Source: an uncultured Granulosicoccus sp.
GTDB taxonomy: Bacteria > Pseudomonadota > Gammaproteobacteria > Granulosicoccales > Granulosicoccaceae
Direction of reading: 5' to 3'
Length of the DNA: 64,000 nucleotides
NCBI GenBank assembly: GCA_947495035.1
Contig: CANLXI010000024.1
Location: 1-64,000, forward strand
The notes beneath the pieces were generated by a model. The model worked only from the letters and a program-made list of their open reading frames with translations. It was not told the origin of the DNA and did not search any database. A program made the position numbers and the translations under genes. Shown here in pieces: positions 16,398-24,456 of this stretch (its first letter is position 1; every line of letters begins with the position of its first letter).

Positions 16398-17260
16398 ACG
16401 CTCATTTGCCGGGTGCGCGGTACGCGGCTCATCTGCCAGGCAGGTATGGCCTGTTGCCAGAAATCGGTCACGGTGCCGATGTCTGTCAATGTCTGCTGAC
16501 CGAGCAGTTGCCAGGTGCGTTGCAGGATTTCCAGCGGGTCGGATTCGTCGACAGGAGGAGCCAGGGAATGCTTGCTCAGCTTGTCGCCATTGGCGTCCAG
16601 TGCAACCGGGACATGTGCATAGTCCGGTGGTGTCAGATCCAGTGCCTTGATGATGCCCAATTGCGCTCCGGTGCCTGTCAGAAGATCGGCGCCTCGGACC
16701 ACATGCGTGACCTCGTCGGCATCGTCCACGGCACAGGCCAGTGCGTAGGACACCAGGCCATCGCGGCGCCAGACGATACTATCGCCAACATCGCGGCTCA
16801 GGTCAAATTCCTGCAGCCCCTGAACCGCATCGTGAAACGCGACCTGGCCGACGAGTCGCACACGCAGGGCATGATCGGCGACCGGGAAGGCCTCGATCCG
16901 GTTGGCGCGACAATGACCGGGGTAGATTTCACCGCGAGGCAGGCTCTTGCGACTGCACTGACAGGCGAAAACCAGACCCTTGTCGATCAGGCTCTGCAGG
17001 GCAGTCTGGTAGAGGTCGAGGCGGCTGCCTTGCCATCGTATCGGGCCATCCCATTCAAAGCCCAGAGCTTCCAGCGTTCTGCGGATGGCATCGGCCGATC
17101 CGGGCATGGAGCGTGGCCCATCGATATCATCAATGCGCAATTGCCAGAGACCCCGGCGGCTGCGAATGTCGCAGTAACTGGCCAGGGCGGCCAGCAGGGA
17201 GCCCAGATGCAGCAATCCGGTAGGCGAGGGGGCAAATCGACCTACCGCCCGAGCCGTCAG
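16394..17260 (-). CDS. gluQ: Glutamyl-queuosine tRNA(Asp) synthetase (no canonical start codon)
   Basis: About 288 residues. It attaches glutamate to queuosine-34 of tRNA-Asp. The class I HIGH-type motif is GRFAPSPTGLLHLGSLLAAL, four zinc ligands are supplied by CQCSRK and nearby His/Cys, and the KMSKS-like motif is GDKLSKHSL. It lacks the anticodon-binding domain of GltX. In this frame no ATG, GTG or TTG occurs between the dksA stop and the GRFAPSPTG motif. The first usual start codon (TTG at 17215) would remove the HIGH motif. CTG at 17260 gives MTARAVGRFAPSPTG, a normal family N-terminus. It follows dksA, as in many gammaproteobacteria. Confidence 0.82.
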   Translation of the reverse strand: MTARAVGRFAPSPTGLLHLGSLLAALASYCDIRSRRGLWQLRIDDIDGPRSMPGSADAIRRTLEALGFEWDGPIRWQGSRLDLYQTALQSLIDKGLVFACQCSRKSLPRGEIYPGHCRANRIEAFPVADHALRVRLVGQVAFHDAVQGLQEFDLSRDVGDSIVWRRDGLVSYALACAVDDADEVTHVVRGADLLTGTGAQLGIIKALDLTPPDYAHVPVALDANGDKLSKHSLAPPVDESDPLEILQRTWQLLGQQTLTDIGTVTDFWQQAIPAWQMSRVPRTRQMSV

Positions 17261-17298
17261 ATCGTCATTCCGACAGCCCGGGGTTGGTGTGTCGCAGA

Positions 17299-18045
17299 TC
17301 AGGCAGTCTGCCGCTCTCGAATCTCTTCGAGCGTCTTGCAGTCAATGCACAATTCTGCTGTTGGACGAGCTTCAAGCCGGTTGACACCGATCTCGATGCC
17401 ACAGGTCTGGCAATAGCCGTATTCATCGTCGTCGATGCGCTTCTGGGCTTCGTTGATCTTCTTGATCAGCTTGCGCTCACGATCCCTGGTACGCAGTTCC
17501 AGGCTGAACTCTTCTTCCTGAGTGGCGCGATCGTTGGGGTCGGGAAAGTTGGTGGCATCGTCTTTCATGTGGCCCACGGTACGGTCCACTTCTTCCATCA
17601 GCTGTTGCTTCCACTCCGCCAGCTTCTGACTGAAATGGGCCAGCTGCTCGGCGTCCATGTAGTGGCCATTGCCACGCTCGTAGGGCACAACGGTGGATTT
17701 GCTGGTGGTTTCCAGTTCTCCGTTGTCTCCATCATTCTCGTCGTAATCCATATCATTCGGAGCCGTTGATGCAGAGGTGGTTTTCTTTGTCTTGGATACT
17801 GGCACTGTCTTCTTTGAACCCTTCGTTGAGGATGATGTTTCTTCCGCTGACCCGGTAGCGCTGTCGATCGCTTGATCCGGCTCCGCAGGAGTCGCGGATT
17901 TTTCGACGGCGCCTTTTTCGCCTGTCGTCTTCTTGCTGGCCGTTTTCCCGGCAGTGCTTTTCTTCGCAGCCTTCTTCTTGCTGGATGCCTTTTTCTTGCT
18001 GGATACCTTTTTCTTGGATGACTTGCTGTCGGCTGAAGTGGACAA
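17299..18045 (-). CDS. dksA: DksA RNA polymerase-binding regulator with long Lys-rich N-terminus
   Basis: 248 residues from a TTG preceded by GGAG (nine bases away); the frame is open to 18141, so the start is not certain. The C-terminal 115 residues match DksA closely. The coiled-coil tip FPDPNDRATQEEEF keeps both aspartates, and the zinc finger CQTCG...CIDC and LEARPTAELC are intact. DksA binds the RNA polymerase secondary channel and works with ppGpp. The N-terminal 130 residues are unusual: a Ser/Lys-rich run with triple-lysine blocks (SSKKKVSSKKKASSKKK), then an acidic part. E. coli DksA is 151 residues. The gene lies downstream of xseA and upstream of gluQ. Confidence 0.92.
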   Translation of the reverse strand: MSTSADSKSSKKKVSSKKKASSKKKAAKKSTAGKTASKKTTGEKGAVEKSATPAEPDQAIDSATGSAEETSSSTKGSKKTVPVSKTKKTTSASTAPNDMDYDENDGDNGELETTSKSTVVPYERGNGHYMDAEQLAHFSQKLAEWKQQLMEEVDRTVGHMKDDATNFPDPNDRATQEEEFSLELRTRDRERKLIKKINEAQKRIDDDEYGYCQTCGIEIGVNRLEARPTAELCIDCKTLEEIRERQTA

Positions 18046-18245
18046 GATCGTGTTCTCCGTGGAATCCTTACTCGGCGTTCGTACTACCGCTGTGCTTCCG
18101 TGAATTCGAAGTGCCAGCTGCACGACTGCCAGAAACTGCACTTGACGTATCGTTTACCGTTTGACGACATGCACCTGTCAGGAAATTCGCAGCGCTGCGT
18201 TTTACCAGTAATAAACCAGAAAAGCAACTTGTGTCCATGTAATAT

Positions 18246-19595
18246 TCACTGTTCTGATGTGTTACCAGACTTCACGATAGCGCTGATTTCTCCTTTTGAG
18301 AAGCGTGCACTGATTTCATCGCCTGGCGCGAGACTGGAGGCCTGCGTCACCAGTTTTCCCTTCGCCATTACCAGTGCATAACCTCGGTCCAGAACGGCAA
18401 GCGGGCTAACCCCGTGCAGGGCTCGTGCCAACAATTCGAAGCGCGAGCGGGCGAACGTCTGGCGACTTGACATGGCCACGTTCAGGCGTGAGTCCAGTGC
18501 CTGCCAGCGCGCCTGGTGCCGAGTCAGCTGCATGGCGGGGGAATGAGCGTCCAGACTGGCCCGCAGACCCTGCAAACGGGACTGATGACGCTGCAGTCGT
18601 GACTGCCAGGCTCTGGCCAGGCGCATTTCCAGTTCGTCGGCCCGTTGCAGCTGTTCGTTCAGCCGGCGTTGCGGATGTCGCAGTTGCAGTCGCGCCACCT
18701 GCTGTGACAGGCGTTGCTGGCTGCTGCCGAGTCTGCCCAGTGCTGCACGATGCAGGCGGCGGGTGGTCGAGCTCAGACGGTGTTGCAGGCTGCTGGTGTC
18801 GGGGGTGGCCAGTTCGGCAGCGGCCGAGGGTGTCGGTGCGCGCAGATCGGCAACCAGATCACTGATACTGATGTCCACCTCATGGCCGATGCCGGCGACG
18901 ACGGGAATCCGGCTGTTCCTGATGGCTTCGGCGACGGCTACCTCGTTGAAGGCCCAGAGATCCTCCAGCGAGCCACCACCACGCACCAGCAGCAGGACAT
19001 CGGTCTCGGCGCGACGGTTGGCGGTTTGCAACGCTCTGACAATGGCCGGGGCCGCACTGGCACCCTGGGTCAGCGTCGGGTAGATGATGATATCGGCCTG
19101 CCGGTAACGTCGCGCCAGCACGTGCAGCACATCGCGCAGCGCCGCGCCGGTGGGGGAGGTGACCACGCCGATGGTCTGCGGCAGTGCCGGCAAGGGCTGT
19201 TTGTTTTCCTGGTCGAACCAGCCGCGCTTGTCGAGCTCTCGTTTGGTGGCCTCGAAGGCGGCCTGCAGTTTTCCGGCGCCCGCCGGTTCCATGTGTTCGA
19301 CAATCAGTTGGTAGTCGCCACGAGCGGCATACAGGCCGAGCTTGCCGCGAACCACCACGGCATCGCCGCTCTCTGGCCGAAAATCCAGAAATCGATTGCG
19401 TCCCTTGAACATGGCGCAGCGAATCTGCGCCTGACTGTCCTTCAGGGAAAAATAGTAGTGACCACTCGACGGGCGACTGAAATTTGACAGCTCTCCCTGT
19501 AGCCAGAGCGTGCCAAAGCCCGATTCCAGTAGCTTCTGCACCTCCTGGTTGAGGCGACTGACTGTATAAATCTTTTTATCCACAAGGTTAAGCAT
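18246..19595 (-). CDS. xseA: Exodeoxyribonuclease VII large subunit
   Basis: 449 residues. With XseB it degrades single-stranded DNA from both ends. The N-terminal OB fold includes LWLQGELSNFSRPSSGHYYF and SLKDSQAQIRCAMF. The catalytic core has VVTSPTGAALRDVLHVLARR and LLVRGGGSLEDLWAFNE, followed by GIGHEVDISISDLVADLRAPTP-like residues. A long helical region and a short C-terminal domain (LDRGYALVMAKGKLV) follow. The start ATG at 19595 lies 68 bases from the divergent guaB start. No xseB is in the window. Confidence 0.95.
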   Translation of the reverse strand: MLNLVDKKIYTVSRLNQEVQKLLESGFGTLWLQGELSNFSRPSSGHYYFSLKDSQAQIRCAMFKGRNRFLDFRPESGDAVVVRGKLGLYAARGDYQLIVEHMEPAGAGKLQAAFEATKRELDKRGWFDQENKQPLPALPQTIGVVTSPTGAALRDVLHVLARRYRQADIIIYPTLTQGASAAPAIVRALQTANRRAETDVLLLVRGGGSLEDLWAFNEVAVAEAIRNSRIPVVAGIGHEVDISISDLVADLRAPTPSAAAELATPDTSSLQHRLSSTTRRLHRAALGRLGSSQQRLSQQVARLQLRHPQRRLNEQLQRADELEMRLARAWQSRLQRHQSRLQGLRASLDAHSPAMQLTRHQARWQALDSRLNVAMSSRQTFARSRFELLARALHGVSPLAVLDRGYALVMAKGKLVTQASSLAPGDEISARFSKGEISAIVKSGNTSEQ

Positions 19596-19620
19596 ACACC
19601 GGCAGAGCTCGTAATCACTG

Positions 19621-19626
19621 TATACT
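19621..19626 (+). promoter_or_regulatory. Probable -10 box of guaBA
   Basis: TATACT (5/6 match), preceded directly by TG, lies 37 bases before the guaB ATG. No convincing -35 box is seen at 16-18 bases, so the promoter may need an activator or rely on the upstream TG. Confidence 0.4.
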
Positions 19627-19663
19627 TCGCCCGCATCCTGTCTCTGCTCAAGGTTGCTTTTCG

Positions 19664-21124
19664 ATGCTGGTCTCCCAGGAAGCTCTCACTTTCGACGATG
19701 TACTGCTGACTCCCCGACATTCGCAGGTTCTGCCGCGCGATGTCGACCTGTCAACCCAACTCACCCGGTCACTGCGACTCAACATTCCGTTGCTCTCAGC
19801 GGCAATGGATACCGTCACCGAATCACCGCTGGCAATAGCGTTGGCGCAGGAAGGCGGTATCGGTATCATTCACAAGAATCTGTCCATCGAGCGTCAGGCG
19901 ATGGAAGTGTCACGAGTGAAGAAGCACGAAAGCGGTGTCGTGACCGAACCCATCACCATTTCACCCTCTACCACCATCCGTCAAGTGATGGACATGATTG
20001 CCCAGCATGGCATCTCCGGCTTGCCGGTTGTCGAGGGGCAGACGCTGGCCGGTATCGTCACACAGCGCGACCTGCGCTTCGAGACTCGACTGGATCAACC
20101 GGTCTCGGCCATCATGACACCGCGCGATCGGCTGGTCACCGTGCATGAAGATGCGCCTCGCAGCGAAGCTATCGAGCAGTTGCACAAGCACCGTATCGAA
20201 AAGGTGCTGGTGGTCAATGACAACTTCGAACTGCGCGGCATGATCACGGTCAAGGACATCCGCAAGGCGCAGGACTTTCCCAATGCCTGCAAGGACACAC
20301 AGGGCCGTTTGCTGGCAGGGGCTGCCGTGGGTACGGGGGCCGATACCGATGAGCGGGTTGCTCAACTGGTGCAGGCAGGTGTGGATGTACTGATTGTCGA
20401 CACCGCTCATGGCCATTCCCAGGGCGTGCTGGACCGGGTTGCCTGGATCAAGGAAAACTTTTCTTCCGTACAGGTCATCGGCGGCAATATTGCCACTGCC
20501 GAGGCGGCTACCGATCTTGTGGCACGCGGCGCTGACGGCGTGAAAGTGGGTATCGGTCCGGGCTCGATCTGCACCACGCGCATTGTGGCCGGTGTGGGTG
20601 TACCGCAGATCACTGCCATTCACAATGTGGCGACCGCTCTGGCGGATACCGATGTGCCACTGATTGCCGATGGCGGCATTCGTTTCTCCGGTGACATGGC
20701 CAAGGCCATTGCCGCGGGTGCCTCGTCGGTCATGGTCGGCAGCATGTTTGCCGGTACCGAGGAAGCGCCGGGTGAGGTCGTGTTGTATCAGGGGCGCTCC
20801 TACAAGTCCTATCGTGGCATGGGTTCGGTTGGTGCGATGCGCGCCGGTTCCAGTGATCGCTATTTTCAGGATGACGAGGATGTGGAAGACAAGCTGGTGC
20901 CCGAAGGCATCGAAGGTCGTGTGCCCTACAAGGGCCCCATGTCCGCCATCGTGCATCAGATGGTCGGCGGTGTGCGTTCCAGTATGGGTTACTGTGGCGC
21001 GCCCGATATCGCCAGCATGAAACGTGACGCCACCTTCGTGCGGGTCACTGGTGCCGGCATGCGCGAGAGCCATGTGCACGATGTGCAGATGACCAAAGAA
21101 GCCCCCAACTACCGGATCAGCTGA
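19664..21124 (+). CDS. guaB: IMP dehydrogenase
   Basis: 486 residues. It oxidises IMP to XMP with NAD, the committed step of GMP synthesis. The N-terminal barrel start EALTFDDVLLTP is followed by two CBS domains (about 95-205; ITISPSTTIRQVMDMIAQHG) that bind adenine or guanine nucleotides. The active-site loop GPGSICTTRIVAGVGVPQ holds the catalytic Cys, and YRGMGSVGAM is the flap and phosphate site. It is followed by guaA after five bases, the classic guaBA operon. Confidence 0.97.
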   Translation: MLVSQEALTFDDVLLTPRHSQVLPRDVDLSTQLTRSLRLNIPLLSAAMDTVTESPLAIALAQEGGIGIIHKNLSIERQAMEVSRVKKHESGVVTEPITISPSTTIRQVMDMIAQHGISGLPVVEGQTLAGIVTQRDLRFETRLDQPVSAIMTPRDRLVTVHEDAPRSEAIEQLHKHRIEKVLVVNDNFELRGMITVKDIRKAQDFPNACKDTQGRLLAGAAVGTGADTDERVAQLVQAGVDVLIVDTAHGHSQGVLDRVAWIKENFSSVQVIGGNIATAEAATDLVARGADGVKVGIGPGSICTTRIVAGVGVPQITAIHNVATALADTDVPLIADGGIRFSGDMAKAIAAGASSVMVGSMFAGTEEAPGEVVLYQGRSYKSYRGMGSVGAMRAGSSDRYFQDDEDVEDKLVPEGIEGRVPYKGPMSAIVHQMVGGVRSSMGYCGAPDIASMKRDATFVRVTGAGMRESHVHDVQMTKEAPNYRIS

Positions 21125-21129
21125 TTGCC

Positions 21130-22704
21130 ATGACCGACTTGCACGATCAACGAATACTGGTTCTCGACTTCGGTGGGCAGACCACTCAGCTGATAGCGCG
21201 GCGTGTTCGCGAATCCGGAGTCTATTGCGAGATTCATCCCTGGGACATCAGCGACCAGGTGGTCAGGGAGTTCCAGCCAAGAGGTGTGATCCTGTCGGGT
21301 GGACCGGAGTCTGTCATTCAGGAAGGCTCACCGACCATCCCGTCAGCCGTGCTGGGGCTGGATGTACCCATTCTGGGCATCTGCTATGGCATGCAGGCCA
21401 TGGTGCATCAGTTGGGTGGTGAGGTACAGGCACAGGCGGCTCACAGTGAATTCGGCCACGCACGTGTCACACTGCAGGACAGGGCTCGTCTGTTCGACGG
21501 TTTACAGGATCACTCCAGCGATGGCAAGGCGCAGCTGGATGTCTGGATGAGTCACGGGGACAGGGTCGAGCAGTTGCCGGAAGGGTTCACGCTGATCGGC
21601 ACCAGTGCCAATGCACCCGGTGCCATCATCGCCAATGAAGCCGCGGGCCGCTACGGTATCCAGTTTCACCCGGAGGTTACCCACACGACTCAGGGGGCGG
21701 AGATTCTGCGTCGATTCGTGCTGGATATCTGCCAGTGTGATGGCCTGTGGACGCCGGACAACATCATCGACGATGCCGTGGCGCGAGTGCAGGAAACGGT
21801 GGGCGCGGATGAAGTGATACTGGCATTGTCCGGTGGTGTTGATTCCTCGGTGGTCGCTGCCCTGCTGCACAAGGCAATCGGCAAGCAGCTGACCTGCGTG
21901 TTCGTGGACAACGGGCTGCTGCGTCTGCACGAAGGCGATCAGGTCATGCAGACCTTTGCCGATAACATGGGCGTACATGTCATCCGGGTCAACGCCCAGG
22001 ATCGATTCATGGAGGCACTGGCTGGCGTGACCGATCCGGAAGCCAAGCGCAAGATCATCGGCAATCTGTTTGTCGAAATCTTCGAGGAAGAGGCGGCGAA
22101 GCTGAAGAATGCCAAGTGGCTGGCGCAGGGCACCATCTACCCCGATGTCATCGAATCGGCAGCGAGCACCTCCGGCAGCGCGCATCTGATCAAGTCGCAT
22201 CACAATGTCGGTGGATTGCCGAGCGAAATGCGCCTCAAGCTGGTCGAACCACTGCGCGAGCTGTTCAAGGATGAGGTGCGCACCATCGGGGTCGATCTCG
22301 GCCTGCCACCGATCATGGTGCAGCGTCACCCGTTTCCGGGGCCGGGTCTTGGCGTGCGTATTCTAGGTGAAGTGAAGAAGGAATATGCCGATATCCTGCG
22401 CGAAGCCGATGCCATTTTCATCAACGCCCTGTTGCGTCATGATCTGTACAACAAGGTGTCACAGGCCTTCACCGTCTTCCTGCCGATCAAGTCCGTGGGT
22501 GTCACCGGTGATGGGCGTCGCTACGACTACGTGGTGGCTCTGCGGGCCGTCGAGACCATCGACTTCATGACGGCCAGGGCTGCGCAGTTGCCGTGGGACT
22601 TTCTCGATGAGGTATCCCGCACCATCTGCAATTCCATTCCGCGTATCTCCCGGGTGACCTACGACATTTCGAGCAAGCCGCCCGCGACGATCGAGTGGGA
22701 GTAG
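21130..22704 (+). CDS. guaA: GMP synthase (glutamine-hydrolysing)
   Basis: 524 residues. It converts XMP to GMP. The N-terminal class I amidotransferase has the catalytic Cys in LGICYGMQAM and the His/Glu pair in IQFHPEVTHT. The ATP pyrophosphatase domain starts near residue 205 with LALSGGVDSSVVAALLHKA. The C-terminal dimerisation domain ends in PPATIEWE, the family end. It is co-transcribed with guaB. A weak hairpin (GCCCG, loop, CGGGC at 22724-22740) follows the stop. Confidence 0.97.
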   Translation: MTDLHDQRILVLDFGGQTTQLIARRVRESGVYCEIHPWDISDQVVREFQPRGVILSGGPESVIQEGSPTIPSAVLGLDVPILGICYGMQAMVHQLGGEVQAQAAHSEFGHARVTLQDRARLFDGLQDHSSDGKAQLDVWMSHGDRVEQLPEGFTLIGTSANAPGAIIANEAAGRYGIQFHPEVTHTTQGAEILRRFVLDICQCDGLWTPDNIIDDAVARVQETVGADEVILALSGGVDSSVVAALLHKAIGKQLTCVFVDNGLLRLHEGDQVMQTFADNMGVHVIRVNAQDRFMEALAGVTDPEAKRKIIGNLFVEIFEEEAAKLKNAKWLAQGTIYPDVIESAASTSGSAHLIKSHHNVGGLPSEMRLKLVEPLRELFKDEVRTIGVDLGLPPIMVQRHPFPGPGLGVRILGEVKKEYADILREADAIFINALLRHDLYNKVSQAFTVFLPIKSVGVTGDGRRYDYVVALRAVETIDFMTARAAQLPWDFLDEVSRTICNSIPRISRVTYDISSKPPATIEWE

Positions 22705-23242
22705 TGTGTGGTCGCGTCGTTCTGCCCGAAGAAAACGGGCCGGACGGCGTGTCTTGCGTATTCGTTCGGCTGTCTGGCGGGCTCGGTATAGTGAGTGTAT
22801 TGCCTCTGGACGACACAGACTGTTGATCTGGTGGTGAGCACTGTCGATGATGATGGCGGGCAGCCTGATAACCAATTCGACGTCGCAGGTGGCCCGGATG
22901 GCACGGATGGTGGATTACCAGCGTTATCTATACGCCGCGGGATCTCGATGGAGACGTTGCTCATGAACCATGTGGAGTTCGTACCGACTTCGATTCAGCA
23001 CACTGTGCCGGATGAGAAGGCTGCGGATATGATTCACATGCAGCCACGCTCTGATGCAGGTCCTGTTACATCACCCTGGATGATGACGTGCCAGGGGCAG
23101 ATCCGGAAGGGGACGTGAGCACCGGGCTGGGTGTGAGGCTGCTCGATTGCATCGAGTGGCAATCATCCTTTGCCGCGTCTGTTGACAATCATCAGCGCGA
23201 TCATGCTGAATCGGCGTTGTAAACCTGGCCGTGGACAAGCGA
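22705..23242. other. Intergenic region between guaA and the OmpA-like lipoprotein gene
   Basis: About 540 bases. Open frames of around 100 codons exist on both strands (such as 22795-23118 plus), but they overlap each other, have no domain I know and use an odd codon mix, so I do not call them. A short hairpin after guaA (22724-22740) and a small inverted repeat CTCGAT-TGC-ATCGAG (23142-23156) are present. A consensus TTGACA at 23182-23187 with a poor -10 (CTGAAT, 23206-23211) may drive the next gene. Confidence 0.5.
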
Positions 23243-23866
23243 ATGAAAAGAGAACGAACCAGCACCATGAACACCATCAGATGGGCCGTTTTGCTCGGCG
23301 CTGTACAGATCGTAGTTGGCTGTGCATCCGGGAAGGCGCCGACAGGCAGCGTCGAGAGCGTCAGTCTGCCGGAGCCGGCCTTGTCGACAAGCGGCAAGAT
23401 CGAACCGGTTGCGCAGAGAGTGGATGAGGACAAAGACCGCGACGGAATCGCCGATATCGGCGACCGGTGCCTGGATACCACCTCCGGCGCTCTGGTGGAT
23501 TCCTCAGGTTGTGAAATTGTCACAGGGGTGATCGAAGGGCTGAAATTCGAGCCCAATGAATCGGACCTGTCGGTCGAATCCCGCCTGATTCTGAGCAAGA
23601 TGGTCGATGCGCTGCTGCGATATCCGGATACAATGATCACGGTGGAAGGCCATACGGACAACCGCGGCTCGGCCGCAGACAATCTGGAACTGTCCAAACA
23701 GCGCGTGTTGTCGGTCGTGCGTTACATGGTGTCGCAGGGGATGTCTCCCGATCGCATCAAGCCTTTTGGCTACGGTGAAAGCCGCCCTCGGGCCGCCAAT
23801 GCAACCGCCGAGGGCAGGGAACAGAACCGCAGAATCGAGATCAACATGGTGGAAGGCTTGCTGTAG
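23243..23866 (+). CDS. OmpA-family peptidoglycan-binding lipoprotein
   Basis: 207 residues from ATG 23243 (23267 is an alternative). A lipoprotein signal ends in the lipobox VVGC, so the mature protein is lipid anchored. Next comes a calcium-type repeat, DEDKDRDGIADIGDRC, as in thrombospondin type 3 motifs. The C-terminal OmpA domain (VEGHTDNRGSAADNLELSKQ, PFGYGESRPRA, REQNRRIEI) binds diaminopimelate in peptidoglycan. It likely links the outer membrane to the cell wall. It is followed by a second lipoprotein gene on the same strand, 44 bases away. Confidence 0.88.
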   Translation: MKRERTSTMNTIRWAVLLGAVQIVVGCASGKAPTGSVESVSLPEPALSTSGKIEPVAQRVDEDKDRDGIADIGDRCLDTTSGALVDSSGCEIVTGVIEGLKFEPNESDLSVESRLILSKMVDALLRYPDTMITVEGHTDNRGSAADNLELSKQRVLSVVRYMVSQGMSPDRIKPFGYGESRPRAANATAEGREQNRRIEINMVEGLL

Positions 23867-23910
23867 CCGAATAAGCTAGGCAAAATGCGCCTGCAGACTC
23901 CCAGGACAAC

Positions 23911-24405
23911 ATGATCATCCTTACTTCATCCCCCAGACGATCGGTACAGGCATTAGTCGTATTGTGCTCAGTGCTGTTTCTCCATGCGTGCGCGAGTACG
24001 CCAGCTGCCAATGATCACGCACTTGTGCCTGATACGCCGCCGCCCGCCGACGATATCGCCCGAGGTGATACCGATGACCAGCAGGTGGCGCAACTGTGGT
24101 CGGCGGCCGAAAAGGCTCGTCAGTCCGGACAGGACGCTCTGGCCCTGAAACTGGTGTACGAAGCACTGGATGTCAGTCCGCAGAATCCACTGCTGTGGAG
24201 TCGTGCGGCCGAGCTGCAACTGGATGCTCTGGAGGCGGCTCTGGCGGAGAGTTATGCGTCCAAGTCCAATGCCTTCGCCAGTCCGGACGACAGAACCCTG
24301 CTGTATCGCAACTGGCTCATCATCGAACAGGCTCGTCAGGTCCGAGGTGATCTGCTGGGTGTCAGGAGCGCGCACAGGAAAGTGCAAGAATACCAATACC
24401 GATAA
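23911..24405 (+). CDS. Small TPR-like lipoprotein
   Basis: 164 residues. The signal peptide ends in the lipobox LHAC (residue 27). The mature part has a Pro-rich linker, then helices with TPR spacing: VAQLWSAAEKARQSGQDALA and LVYEALDVSPQNPLLWSRAA. The end is basic. It probably acts as a periplasmic adaptor at the outer membrane. The family is not one I can name. It lies between the OmpA-like lipoprotein and the helicase gene, 52 bases before the latter. Confidence 0.7.
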   Translation: MIILTSSPRRSVQALVVLCSVLFLHACASTPAANDHALVPDTPPPADDIARGDTDDQQVAQLWSAAEKARQSGQDALALKLVYEALDVSPQNPLLWSRAAELQLDALEAALAESYASKSNAFASPDDRTLLYRNWLIIEQARQVRGDLLGVRSAHRKVQEYQYR

Positions 24406-24456
24406 GAGACAGGCTGCCGATGCGCAGCTGCCACCCGGAGCAAGGAGGCACCGGCA

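Noticed and set aside
22659..23118. Frames of about 100 codons on both strands after guaA
   Set aside because: They overlap each other and the guaA end, and the composition does not look like the neighbouring genes.
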